18,845 nt of DNA from Candidatus Scatomorpha merdipullorum. GTDB lineage: Bacteria > Bacillota > Clostridia > Oscillospirales > Oscillospiraceae. The notes beneath the pieces are model-generated. The model did not search any database. It was not told the origin of the DNA and saw nothing but the letters and a program-made list of their open reading frames with translations. Below are positions 1 through 6,702 of the stretch, piece by piece (positions within the stretch are counted from its first letter, which is position 1; each line of letters starts with the position of its first letter). Location of the stretch: the NCBI GenBank assembly GCA_018716795.1, contig DVJK01000136.1, positions 1 to 18,845 of the forward strand. Reading direction: 5' to 3'. Position numbers and translations under genes: made by a program.

Positions 1-178
1 TCTCGTAGGCAGTGAGCTCCGTCCCGGCGGTCTCGGGCGCGGAGGATTCGGGCGTGCCGGTCTCGGGCGTGCCGGTCTCGGGAGCGGCGGATTCGGGCGT
101 GCCGCCCTCCGCGCCGCAGGCGGCGAGCGCGAGAATGAGGCAAAGTGCGAGCGCGATGGAAATGAGAGTTTTTTTCAT
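1..178 (-). CDS. Putative lipoprotein, N-terminal part (cut by left edge)
   Basis: The minus strand encodes 59 residues starting at ATG 178 and running off the left edge. The start is supported by a strong Shine-Dalgarno (AAAGGAG, 9 bases upstream). Residues 1-21 form a lipoprotein signal: MKK, a hydrophobic stretch, then a lipobox ending LAAC with Cys21 as the predicted acylation site. The mature protein would be anchored on the outer face of the membrane. Residues about 27-53 are a low-complexity Thr/Pro/Glu/Gly/Ser/Ala linker with repeated PETGT-like units, typical of a spacer between the lipid anchor and a folded domain. That folded domain lies outside the window, so function cannot be assigned; solute-binding protein or secreted enzyme are both possible. 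It lies 73 bp downstream of ylbJ on the same strand. An open frame on the opposite strand over the same bases is judged a shadow. Confidence 0.8.
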   Translation of the reverse strand, partial: MKKTLISIALALCLILALAACGAEGGTPESAAPETGTPETGTPESSAPETAGTELTAYE

Positions 179-208
179 GCTGAAGCTCCTTTCGGATGTG
201 ATGTCAGC

Positions 209-217
209 ACTATAACA
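209..217 (-). promoter_or_regulatory. Possible extended -10 promoter for the lipoprotein gene
   Basis: On the minus strand the bases TGTTATAGT form an extended -10 element (TG, one base, TATAGT) about 31 bases before the ATG at 178. The best -35-like hexamer, TTGGAC at 241-236, is 21 bases away, which is too far for a normal spacer, so recognition would rest on the extended -10. No terminator hairpin separates this from the end of ylbJ, so read-through from ylbJ is also possible. Confidence 0.35.
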
Positions 218-251
218 CGCCGCTCTCCGCGCCTCGTCCAAGTATTTTCCG

Positions 252-1208
252 TCAGAACGCCGCGGGGAAGAGCGCGGCGGCGTACAGCGCCGAGAGGGCC
301 GCGCTCAGGACCCGGCCGCAGAGGTGCCGCGCCATGCCCAGCCCCGCCGGGGCGGCGGCCGCCGCGGTCTGCATATGCACCGAGAGCCCGCCCCAGCCGA
401 TTATGAGCGCGCAGAGCGCGAAATTCGCGCGCGTCGCCGCGCAGCCCGCCAGCGCGCTCACCCCGCCGCCTATCTCAAAAAAGCCGGTCAGGAGAGCCCT
501 CGCCGCCCCGAGCTCGAGCCCCGTGCGCGCCGCAAGGGCGCCGCAGAGCCGCGGGAAAAGCCCCGCCGCGTCCAGCGCGGAGCAGAGCGCCGAGAAGATG
601 ACGACGAAGCCGCAGACCCTCAGCACGCTCCCGACCGAGCCCGTCACCGCCCGGACGAACACGCCGCGCCCGGGCTCCGGCGGAGAGGGGCAGGTTGACA
701 TAATTTTAGAACCCCCGCCCCTCATGAGCAGCCCCGCCGTCAGCGCGGCGAGGATGTGCGCGGCGTAGAGCGCGAGTCCAGCGCGCGCCGAGCCGAAGAC
801 GCCCGCGCCCGCCGCGCCGACGAGGAAGGCCGGGCCGGAGTTGTTGCAAAAGCCCAGGAGCCTTTCGCCCTCGGCGCGCGTGACCGCGCCGCTTTGCACC
901 AGCTGCGCGGCCGTCGCCGCGCCGAGGGGATAGCCGCCCGCGAGGCCCATGACGAGCGCCGCCGCCCCGGCGCCCGGCGCGCCGAAGAGCCGCGACATGC
1001 CGCCGGAGCAGGCCGCGGCCAGCCTCTGCGGCAGGCCCAGCGCCGAGAGCGCCGAGCCCAGCACAAAGAAGGGGAAGAGCGAGGGGATTATGACCTCGCC
1101 GCAGACGCCGAGCGCCCGGCGAACGCCCTCCGCCGCCGCCGAGGGCCATATCAGGAGCGCCGCTCCCGCCGCGAGCGCGGCGGCGCAGCCCGTGAAAAAT
1201 CCGCGCAT
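252..1208 (-). CDS. ylbJ: Sporulation integral membrane protein YlbJ
   Basis: This gene encodes 318 residues of mostly hydrophobic sequence with many membrane spans. It belongs to the YlbJ/nucleoside-recognition (Gate) domain family, which in Bacillus is needed for proper spore formation and is made in the mother cell; the transported substrate is not known. Visible family motifs are IPSLFPFFV (41-49), GGYPLGA (91-97), CNNSGPAFLVG (121-131), FEIGGG (244-249) and a GWGGLSVHMQ segment (271-280). It is shorter than the roughly 400-residue Bacillus protein but keeps all these blocks. ATG 1208 was chosen because a GGTGG Shine-Dalgarno lies 5 bases upstream; in-frame GTG codons at 1217 and 1214 lack a ribosome site. 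It is divergent from yqfC-yqfD, another sporulation pair, and a sigma-E-like promoter lies just upstream. Confidence 0.93.
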   Translation of the reverse strand: MRGFFTGCAAALAAGAALLIWPSAAAEGVRRALGVCGEVIIPSLFPFFVLGSALSALGLPQRLAAACSGGMSRLFGAPGAGAAALVMGLAGGYPLGAATAAQLVQSGAVTRAEGERLLGFCNNSGPAFLVGAAGAGVFGSARAGLALYAAHILAALTAGLLMRGGGSKIMSTCPSPPEPGRGVFVRAVTGSVGSVLRVCGFVVIFSALCSALDAAGLFPRLCGALAARTGLELGAARALLTGFFEIGGGVSALAGCAATRANFALCALIIGWGGLSVHMQTAAAAAPAGLGMARHLCGRVLSAALSALYAAALFPAAF

Positions 1209-1223
1209 AGACACCACCGGGGC

Positions 1224-1253
1224 AGTTTATGAGCGCCGGCGCGGGAATTATTC
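1224..1253 (-). promoter_or_regulatory. Candidate sigma-E-type promoter for ylbJ
   Basis: On the minus strand a -35-like element GAATAATT (1253-1246) is followed after 14 bases by CATAAACT (1231-1224). The latter matches six of eight positions of the sigma-E -10 consensus CATACAAT, and the spacing fits this sigma factor. The predicted start is near 1217, just ahead of the GGTGG ribosome site, so the leader would be very short. This is a pattern match, supported by the known sigma-E dependence of ylbJ in Bacillus. Confidence 0.45.
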
Positions 1254-1273
1254 GGCCCAGCGGGCAGTATAAT
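1246..1273 (+). promoter_or_regulatory. Candidate promoter for yqfC-yqfD, divergent from ylbJ
   Basis: The plus strand carries AATTATT (1246-1252), 13 bases, then AGTATAAT (1266-1273), which includes a perfect TATAAT hexamer (1268-1273). No TTGACA-like -35 is present at 17 bases. The -35-like block instead resembles the sigma-E element, and its near-palindrome GAATTATTC (1245-1253) is shared with the opposing ylbJ promoter. yqfC and yqfD are sigma-E genes in Bacillus. A housekeeping promoter with a poor -35 is the alternative. Confidence 0.4.
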
Positions 1274-1293
1274 CGCCTGAGGGAGGTGGGGAT

Positions 1294-1566
1294 ATGGCCA
1301 GGGGTCTGGACGCGCTGGGCGCGGAGATAGCCGAGCGGCTGGAGCTGCCCGCGGGCACGGCGGGGCTTGTGAAGCTGACGCTCATGGGCCGGAGCCGCGC
1401 GCTCATAGAAAACCACCGCGGCATAAGCTCATACTCCGCCGAGCGCGCGGAGGTGAAGCTCGCCTCCGGCGTCCTGCGCATAGACGGCGAGGGCCTGGAG
1501 CTGACGGCCCTCGACCGCTCCGCGCTGCTTGTGAGCGGGCGCATACTCGCCCTGAGCTTCCTGTGA
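1294..1566 (+). CDS. yqfC: Sporulation protein YqfC (YabP/YqfC family)
   Basis: This is a 90-residue protein of the YabP/YqfC family, whose members are made in the mother cell during sporulation and are thought to act with YqfD at the forespore-mother cell boundary; no biochemical activity is established. The family signature is clear: the LTLMG strand, IENHRGISSYSAE at about 39-51, then VLRIDGEGLELTALD and a closing LLVSGRILALSF segment. The length is normal for the family. ATG 1294 is preceded by a strong ribosome site (GGGAGGTGGGG). The stop TGA at 1564-1566 overlaps the GTG start of yqfD at 1563, so the two are translationally coupled, the same pairing as in Bacillus and clostridia. Confidence 0.93.
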   Translation: MARGLDALGAEIAERLELPAGTAGLVKLTLMGRSRALIENHRGISSYSAERAEVKLASGVLRIDGEGLELTALDRSALLVSGRILALSFL

Positions 1567-2741
1567 GCGCGCCGCTTCGAGGGCTGCTTCGGGGCAGCGT
1601 GTGCGTCAGGATAAGCGGCGCGAGGCCCGCCGAGGGCCTGAACGCCCTCACGCGCGCGGGCATAGCCTGGTGGGGCTGCTCCGCCGTAGACGACTTCACG
1701 ATGAAGGTTTACATAAATCAAAAAGATTTGCGCGCCGCCGGGGCCGCCGCGGCGCGGAGCCAGTGTGCGCTCGAGGCCCTGCGCGAGCGCGGCGTGCCGG
1801 CGGCGGGGCGGAGGCTGCGCCGGCGCACGGCGCTTTTGTGCTCCGCGGCCGTATGCTTCGCCCTGCTCGCGGCGAGCACGCTCTTCGTCTGGGACATAGA
1901 GGTCACGGGCTGCGAGAGCGTATCGGAAGGGGAAATCCTCCGCGCCCTCGCCGACTGCGGCGTCGAAAGCGGCTCCTTCTGGCCGGCCTGGGACGCGGAC
2001 GCCGTGAAAAACCACGTAATCCTCGCCGTGCCGGAGCTCAGCTGGGTGGGCGTGAGCGTCGCCGGCTCGCGCGCCGAGGTGCGCGTGCGCGAGCGCACCG
2101 AGCCGCCGGAGACGGCTTCGGACGGCGCCCCGGGCAGCGTTGCCGCCCGCGCGACGGGCATAATAGAGCGCATGGAGGTCTTCGAGGGCCGGCCCGTCGC
2201 CGCCGTGGGAGACGCGGTCGCCGAGGGCGAGACGCTGGTCTCCGGCGAGATGACGAGCGAGACGGGCCCGACGCGCTATGTGCGCGCCTCGGCGATGGTC
2301 ACCGCGCGCACCTTCGTCGAGCTTACGGCCGCCGCGCCTCTGGAGTATACCGCCCTCGCCCAGAGGGATACGCATACGCGCTGGGCGCTCATATTCTGCG
2401 GCCGCCGCTTTAATTTTTTCGCGGGGAGTAGCCAAACCCCGCCCGGGTGTGGTAAAATTACCACGGAGTATCCTCTGGCCGTCGAGGGAGTCTTCAGCCT
2501 GCCCGTGACGCTTGTGCGCGAGCGCGTGACGGAATACGCCCTCAGCCCGGCCCGGGAGGACGATGACGCCCTCGCCGAAGAGCTCAAGGCAGAGCTCCTC
2601 GCCCGGCTCGGGCACCGCCTCGGCGAGGACGGGGAGGCGCTGGGCGTGAACTTCAGCGTCTCGGAAAGCGGAGGGCTGCTGTACGTCACCCTGCGCGCCG
2701 AGTGCCGGGAGAACATTGCGGAGTTTGCTCCGGCCCAATAG
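1563..2741 (+). CDS. yqfD: Sporulation protein YqfD
   Basis: This 392-residue protein matches the YqfD (SpoIV-type) sporulation family in length and layout. There is an N-terminal segment with GSVCVRISGARPAEGLNAL (11-29), a basic stretch GRRLRRR (82-88), a single transmembrane helix at about 89-110, and a long C-terminal extracytoplasmic part. IEVTG directly after the helix and the RMEVFEGRPVAAVGDAV motif (203-219) are typical. The start is GTG 1563 inside the yqfC stop (GTGA), with no better in-frame choice. YqfD is known to be needed for spore formation in Bacillus, and its molecular role is unresolved. Positions 2421-2464 in this gene hold two adjacent inverted repeats in a locally AT-richer stretch. 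phoH follows after 37 bp. Confidence 0.93.
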   Translation: MSAPLRGLLRGSVCVRISGARPAEGLNALTRAGIAWWGCSAVDDFTMKVYINQKDLRAAGAAAARSQCALEALRERGVPAAGRRLRRRTALLCSAAVCFALLAASTLFVWDIEVTGCESVSEGEILRALADCGVESGSFWPAWDADAVKNHVILAVPELSWVGVSVAGSRAEVRVRERTEPPETASDGAPGSVAARATGIIERMEVFEGRPVAAVGDAVAEGETLVSGEMTSETGPTRYVRASAMVTARTFVELTAAAPLEYTALAQRDTHTRWALIFCGRRFNFFAGSSQTPPGCGKITTEYPLAVEGVFSLPVTLVRERVTEYALSPAREDDDALAEELKAELLARLGHRLGEDGEALGVNFSVSESGGLLYVTLRAECRENIAEFAPAQ

Positions 2742-2778
2742 TTGAAAACAGTCTGAAATATAGAGGTGCAGCGAACAA

Positions 2779-3789
2779 ATGATAGAACGGACTATGCCGA
2801 TAGACCGCATGGAGAACGTCATAAGCGTCTTCGGCTCCTTTGACCAGAACCTGAGGATTATCGAAAGCGAGCTCGGCGTCTCGGTGACGGACCGCGACGA
2901 CCAGCTGCGCATATCCGGCGAGGCCGAGGACGTCATGGCCGCCGAGAAGGCCATAAACGGGCTTTTGCAGCTCGCGAGCCGCGGCGAGGCCATAGACGCG
3001 CAGAACGTGCGGTATATCCTCAAGCTCGTGCGCGAGGGGCGCGAGGCCAAGATAGGCGAGCTCGGCGGCGACGTCGTGTGCATCACCGCCAAGGGCAAGC
3101 CGATAAAGGCCAAGACCCTCGGCCAGAAGGCCTACGTTGACGCGATGAACAAGAACACCGTCACCCTCGGGATAGGCCCCGCCGGCACGGGCAAGACCTA
3201 CCTCGCCGTGGCCGAGGCGGTCAGCGCCTTCCGGAGCGAGAAGGTGAACCGGATAATCCTCACGCGCCCCGCCGTCGAGGCTGGCGAGCGGCTGGGCTTC
3301 CTGCCCGGCGACCTGCAGAGCAAGGTCGACCCCTACCTGCGCCCGCTCTACGACGCGCTTTTCGAGATGCTGGGCCCGGAGACCTACAACAAGTATCTCG
3401 AGCGCGGGAACATCGAGGTCGCGCCCCTCGCCTATATGCGCGGCCGCACGCTGGACGACAGCTTCATTATCCTCGACGAGGCGCAGAACACCTCGCGCGA
3501 GCAGATGAAGATGTTCCTCACGCGCATAGGCTTCGGCTCGCGCGTCGTCATAACCGGCGACGTCACGCAGATAGACCTCCCGCGCGACAAGGTGAGCGGC
3601 CTCAAGGAGGCCATGCGCGTCCTCCAGGGGATAGACGACATCGCGATATGCCGCCTCACGGGCGCGGACGTCGTGCGCCACGAGCTGGTGCAGAAGATAA
3701 TCGAGGCCTATGAGAAGGACGAGAAGCGCCGCGCCGAGGACATGAAGAAGCTCAGGCCCGGGCCGAAGACCTTCCGCAAAAAAGCCTGA
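2779..3789 (+). CDS. phoH: PhoH family ATPase
   Basis: This 336-residue protein is a PhoH-like P-loop ATPase, a cytoplasmic family related to the helicase domains of superfamily 1. An RNA-related role is suspected because the gene neighbours ybeY and era in most Firmicutes. Residues 1-65 form the small N-terminal KH-like region. Walker A is GPAGTGKT (133-140) and Walker B FIILDEAQN (229-237). The LTRPAVEAGERLGFLPGD block (161-178) and the VVITGDVTQIDLP block (256-268) are hallmark PhoH sequences. The C-terminus is basic (KKLRPGPKTFRKKA). The start ATG 2779 has an AGAGGTG ribosome site about 9 bases upstream. The stop TGA shares its last base with the ATG of the next gene (TGATG at 3787-3791). 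In many relatives the next gene is the HD-domain membrane protein PgpH; here it is a peptidase. Confidence 0.95.
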   Translation: MIERTMPIDRMENVISVFGSFDQNLRIIESELGVSVTDRDDQLRISGEAEDVMAAEKAINGLLQLASRGEAIDAQNVRYILKLVREGREAKIGELGGDVVCITAKGKPIKAKTLGQKAYVDAMNKNTVTLGIGPAGTGKTYLAVAEAVSAFRSEKVNRIILTRPAVEAGERLGFLPGDLQSKVDPYLRPLYDALFEMLGPETYNKYLERGNIEVAPLAYMRGRTLDDSFIILDEAQNTSREQMKMFLTRIGFGSRVVITGDVTQIDLPRDKVSGLKEAMRVLQGIDDIAICRLTGADVVRHELVQKIIEAYEKDEKRRAEDMKKLRPGPKTFRKKA

Positions 3790-5303
3790 TGGGGAGCTAC
3801 GCCACAAGGATGACCCTGCCCGGCGCGCGCCGGGCCCTCGCGGAGCTGCAAAGCCGCGGCTTCGCGCTCAGGCACGCCTCGGGCGCGCTCTCCTTCGACG
3901 CCGTCACGCTCGCGCCGCCGGGCAACCGCGTCGCGCGCTCGCACACGCTCGGCGTCCTGGGCCGGGAGGAATTGGAGCTTGTGAGCTCCGCCGAGGGCAT
4001 CCGCCTGCTCGACTACCTGAACGAACACCTCGACGCGCTGACGCGGGAGGAGCGGCGGAGCGTCCTCCTCCTGCGCCGTGCGGGCGAGATACTGCGGCAC
4101 GTCAACCTGGAGGAATACCTCTCCTTCCGCAAGCTCGCCAACGAGGCCGAGAACGCCTGGAGCCGCGCCGACGAGTCGGGGCGCTTTTCGGAGCTGGAGC
4201 CCTGGCTGGGCAGGCTCTTTTACGCCGCGCGCCGGATTGCCCGGCAGTGCGCGCCGGACAGGCCGGCCTACGACTTCTGGCTGGACTATAACGAGGAGGG
4301 GCTGACGGAGGCGCGCTGCGCCGAATTCTTCTCGGAGCTTGCGGAAAGGCTCTCGCCCCTTCTCAAGCGGGCCGAGGGCCTTCCGGAGCCGCCCGGGCTG
4401 CCCGAGGCGCGCGTCTCGCCGCTCAGGCAGCAGCGGCTCGCGCACTTTGTCATGGAGGCCCTGGGCGTCGACCGCTCGCGCTGCCGCCTCGCCGTCTCGG
4501 ACCGGGCCTTCACCGTGGCCTTCTCGCGCTACGACGTGCGGATATGCACACGGTATATCCCCAAGCGCTTCACGACGAGCCTCTACGGCGTCATCCACGA
4601 GTGCGGCCACGCGCTCTACGAGCTCGGCATAGGCGAGGGGCTGCAGTATACCCGCCTCGGCGAGGGCGCGAGCACCGCCGTACACGAGAGCCAGTCGCGC
4701 TTCTACGAGAACATGATTGGCCGCTCCCTCGCCTGGACGGAGTTCATGTGGCCGGCGCTTACGGCGGAGATACCGGAGCTGGACGAGCTCAAGCCGCGCG
4801 ATTTCTTCCGCGCCGTCAACGCCGTGCACCGCACGCCGCTGCGCGGCGAGGCGGACGAGCTGAGCTACTGCCTGCACATCATGCTCCGCTTTGAGATGGA
4901 GCGCGCGCTTATGGGCGGAGAGATAAGCATCCACGACGCGCCCGCGCTCTGGCGCGAGCTCACGCGCAGATACCTCGGCTGCGAGGCGAGGGACGACCGC
5001 GAGGGCATTTTGCAGGATTCGCACTGGGCCTCGGGGCAGATAGGCTATTTCCCGGCCTACGCCGTCGGCACCGCCGCCGCGGCGCAGCTCATGGCCGGGA
5101 TAAAAAAGGAGCTCGACGTCGACGCGCTTTTGCGCGCGGGCGAGCTCGGGCCAATTAACCGCCTGCTTGAGGAGAGGATATGGCGCCACGGCGCGCTCTA
5201 TCCGCCGCGCGAGCTCATGAGCCGCGCCCTGGGCGGGCCGCTGGATTTGAGCTTTTACGCAAGCTATCTCTCGGACAAGCTGTCCGAGGTCTACGGGGAG
5301 TGA
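3789..5303 (+). CDS. M32 family metallocarboxypeptidase
   Basis: This is a 504-residue zinc carboxypeptidase of family M32 (carboxypeptidase Taq type), a cytoplasmic enzyme that removes C-terminal residues from peptides with broad specificity. The zinc-binding and catalytic motif is HECGH (270-274) within the VIHECGHALYELG block; the third ligand is Glu300 in HESQSRFYEN (299-308). The DVRICTRY element (249-256) and GYFPAYAVGT (419-428) are family hallmarks, and the length is normal at about 500. The ATG 3789 overlaps the phoH stop and lacks a clear ribosome site, so it is probably translated by coupling; ATG 3810 (Met8) is an alternative start. Its location between phoH and ybeY is unusual. 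The name ypwA applies to the Bacillus homologue but orthology is not shown here. Confidence 0.95.
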   Translation: MGSYATRMTLPGARRALAELQSRGFALRHASGALSFDAVTLAPPGNRVARSHTLGVLGREELELVSSAEGIRLLDYLNEHLDALTREERRSVLLLRRAGEILRHVNLEEYLSFRKLANEAENAWSRADESGRFSELEPWLGRLFYAARRIARQCAPDRPAYDFWLDYNEEGLTEARCAEFFSELAERLSPLLKRAEGLPEPPGLPEARVSPLRQQRLAHFVMEALGVDRSRCRLAVSDRAFTVAFSRYDVRICTRYIPKRFTTSLYGVIHECGHALYELGIGEGLQYTRLGEGASTAVHESQSRFYENMIGRSLAWTEFMWPALTAEIPELDELKPRDFFRAVNAVHRTPLRGEADELSYCLHIMLRFEMERALMGGEISIHDAPALWRELTRRYLGCEARDDREGILQDSHWASGQIGYFPAYAVGTAAAAQLMAGIKKELDVDALLRAGELGPINRLLEERIWRHGALYPPRELMSRALGGPLDLSFYASYLSDKLSEVYGE

Positions 5304-5307
5304 TACC

Positions 5308-5814
5308 ATGCCGGTCAAACTGAGCCTGACGCGCGCAAAGCGCGGCCTGGGACACGAAAACGCGCGGAAGCTCATCCTGCGCGCCGCCAAATGCGCCCTC
5401 AAATGCGAGGGCGTGGACTGCCCCTGCGCCCTCTCGGCCCTGCTGACGGACAACGAGGGCATAAGGGAGATAAACCGCGAGTACCGCGGCGTCGACGCCG
5501 CAACGGACGTGCTGAGTTTCCCGCTCAACGAGCTCTCACCCGGGCAATTCGAGGCGGAGGACTGCGAGCGCGACCTCGACACGGGCTGCGTCCTGCTCGG
5601 CGACATGGCCTTCTCGCTCGAGCGCTGCGCGGCCCAGGGCGAGGAGTTCGGCCACGGCTTCGAGCACGAGCTCATGTACCTCACGGTGCACAGCGTGCTG
5701 CACCTGCTGGGCTACGACCACGTCGACGAGGGCGAGATGAAGCGCCAGATGCGCGCGAGGGAAAAGCGCATAATGTCCGAGCTGGGCGAGGGGAATATAG
5801 AGGAGGCGACATGA
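5308..5814 (+). CDS. ybeY: Endoribonuclease YbeY, rRNA maturation factor
   Basis: This 168-residue protein is the metal-dependent RNase YbeY, which takes part in 16S rRNA 3'-end maturation, 70S quality control and late ribosome assembly. The diagnostic metal-binding motif HxxxHxxxxxH is HSVLHLLGYDH (128-138). The TDVLSFPL block (66-73) and the LLGDMAFS block (96-103) are the other conserved segments. ATG 5308 has a GGGGAGTGA ribosome site about 7 bases upstream. The gene begins 4 bp after the peptidase stop and ends with TGA inside the ATG of the next gene (ATGA, 5811-5814). Its proximity to phoH upstream and era downstream is the classic Firmicute arrangement for ribosome-assembly genes. Confidence 0.96.
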   Translation: MPVKLSLTRAKRGLGHENARKLILRAAKCALKCEGVDCPCALSALLTDNEGIREINREYRGVDAATDVLSFPLNELSPGQFEAEDCERDLDTGCVLLGDMAFSLERCAAQGEEFGHGFEHELMYLTVHSVLHLLGYDHVDEGEMKRQMRAREKRIMSELGEGNIEEAT

Positions 5815-6701
5815 AAAAGGGCACGATATACGTAACGCTGAGCTATGTCCTCTGGGGACTGCTGCCGGTCTTCTGGAAGCTGCTCGCGGATGTGGACAGC
5901 TTTTACGTCCTCGCCTGCCGGGTGGTCTTCTCGCTCGTCGTGAGCGCGGCGCTCCTGCCCCTGCTCGGCGAGGCGCGCCGGGCGAAGGACGCGCTCAAGG
6001 ATAAGCGCCTCGTGGGGCTCATGCTCTGCTGCGGCCTGCTGATAAGCTTCAACTGGGGCGTCCTCATATACTGCGTCGCGGCCGAGCGAGTGCTGGACGT
6101 CAGCCTCGCGTACTATATAAACCCGCTGCTCGCCATCCTCGTCGGCTTCATCTGCTTCAGGGAGAAGCTGAGCGCTGCCCAGTGGATAGCCTGCGCCATC
6201 GCCGCCGCGGGCGTCGCCGCGCCCATGGTAATGGCGGGCGAGTTCCCGATACTCGCCGTGCTCTGCGGCCTCTCCTTCGCCGTATACGGCGCGGTGAAGA
6301 AGGTTGCGGACATCCCCGGCGAGCTCTCCACCTTTATGGAGACGCTGCTGGTCGTGCCCTTCGCCATAGCCTTCATCATATACTGCGAGGCAAACGGCGG
6401 GCCTATCGCGAGCGGGCAGCTCTCCGGCTGGAGGCTCCTGCTCCTGCCGGCGGCGGGCGCGGTGACCTTCCTGCCCGTGTATCTCTACTCCGCGGGCATC
6501 CGCACGACGAGCATGGGCCTCTCGGGCGTGCTGATGTACATAAACCCCACGCTTCAGCTGCTTATCGGCCTGCTCTACGGCGAGACGCTGGGCACGGACA
6601 TGCTCGTGACCTTCGCCTGCGTCTGGATTGCGACCGCCATCTATCTCATAAGCGGCGCGAAATCGAGAAAAAGGGCGGCGAACGCCGCTTTGGAGGAATA
6701 A
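5811..6701 (+). CDS. rarD: RarD/EamA family transporter
   Basis: This 296-residue protein has about ten hydrophobic helices and belongs to the drug/metabolite transporter superfamily, RarD branch. The N-terminus, with YVLWGLLPVFWKLL at about 8-21 followed by DSFYVLACRVVFSLV, is the usual RarD opening. SLAYYINPLLAILVGFICFRE in the first repeat and a matching LMYINPTLQLLIGLLYGE in the second show the duplicated EamA domains. RarD proteins are named for chloramphenicol sensitivity in Proteobacteria; the real substrate is unknown here. ATG 5811 overlaps the ybeY stop and has a GAGGAGG ribosome site. Era begins one base after its stop. dgkA and cdd usually lie between ybeY and era in Firmicutes, so this gene occupies an atypical slot. 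Confidence 0.9.
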   Translation: MKKGTIYVTLSYVLWGLLPVFWKLLADVDSFYVLACRVVFSLVVSAALLPLLGEARRAKDALKDKRLVGLMLCCGLLISFNWGVLIYCVAAERVLDVSLAYYINPLLAILVGFICFREKLSAAQWIACAIAAAGVAAPMVMAGEFPILAVLCGLSFAVYGAVKKVADIPGELSTFMETLLVVPFAIAFIIYCEANGGPIASGQLSGWRLLLLPAAGAVTFLPVYLYSAGIRTTSMGLSGVLMYINPTLQLLIGLLYGETLGTDMLVTFACVWIATAIYLISGAKSRKRAANAALEE

Positions 6702-6702
6702 T

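Noticed and set aside
12..215. A 67-codon plus-strand open frame with repeated Val-Ser-Gly units
   Set aside because: It is opposite a minus-strand lipoprotein signal with a lipobox and strong ribosome site, which explains the region better.
1248..3113. A 621-codon minus-strand open frame across yqfC, yqfD and phoH
   Set aside because: Shadow of three recognised plus-strand genes; no family motif or ribosome site.
3708..5684. A 658-codon minus-strand open frame across the M32 peptidase and ybeY
   Set aside because: Low-complexity Arg/Ala/Glu-rich translation typical of antisense frames, opposite two well-recognised genes.
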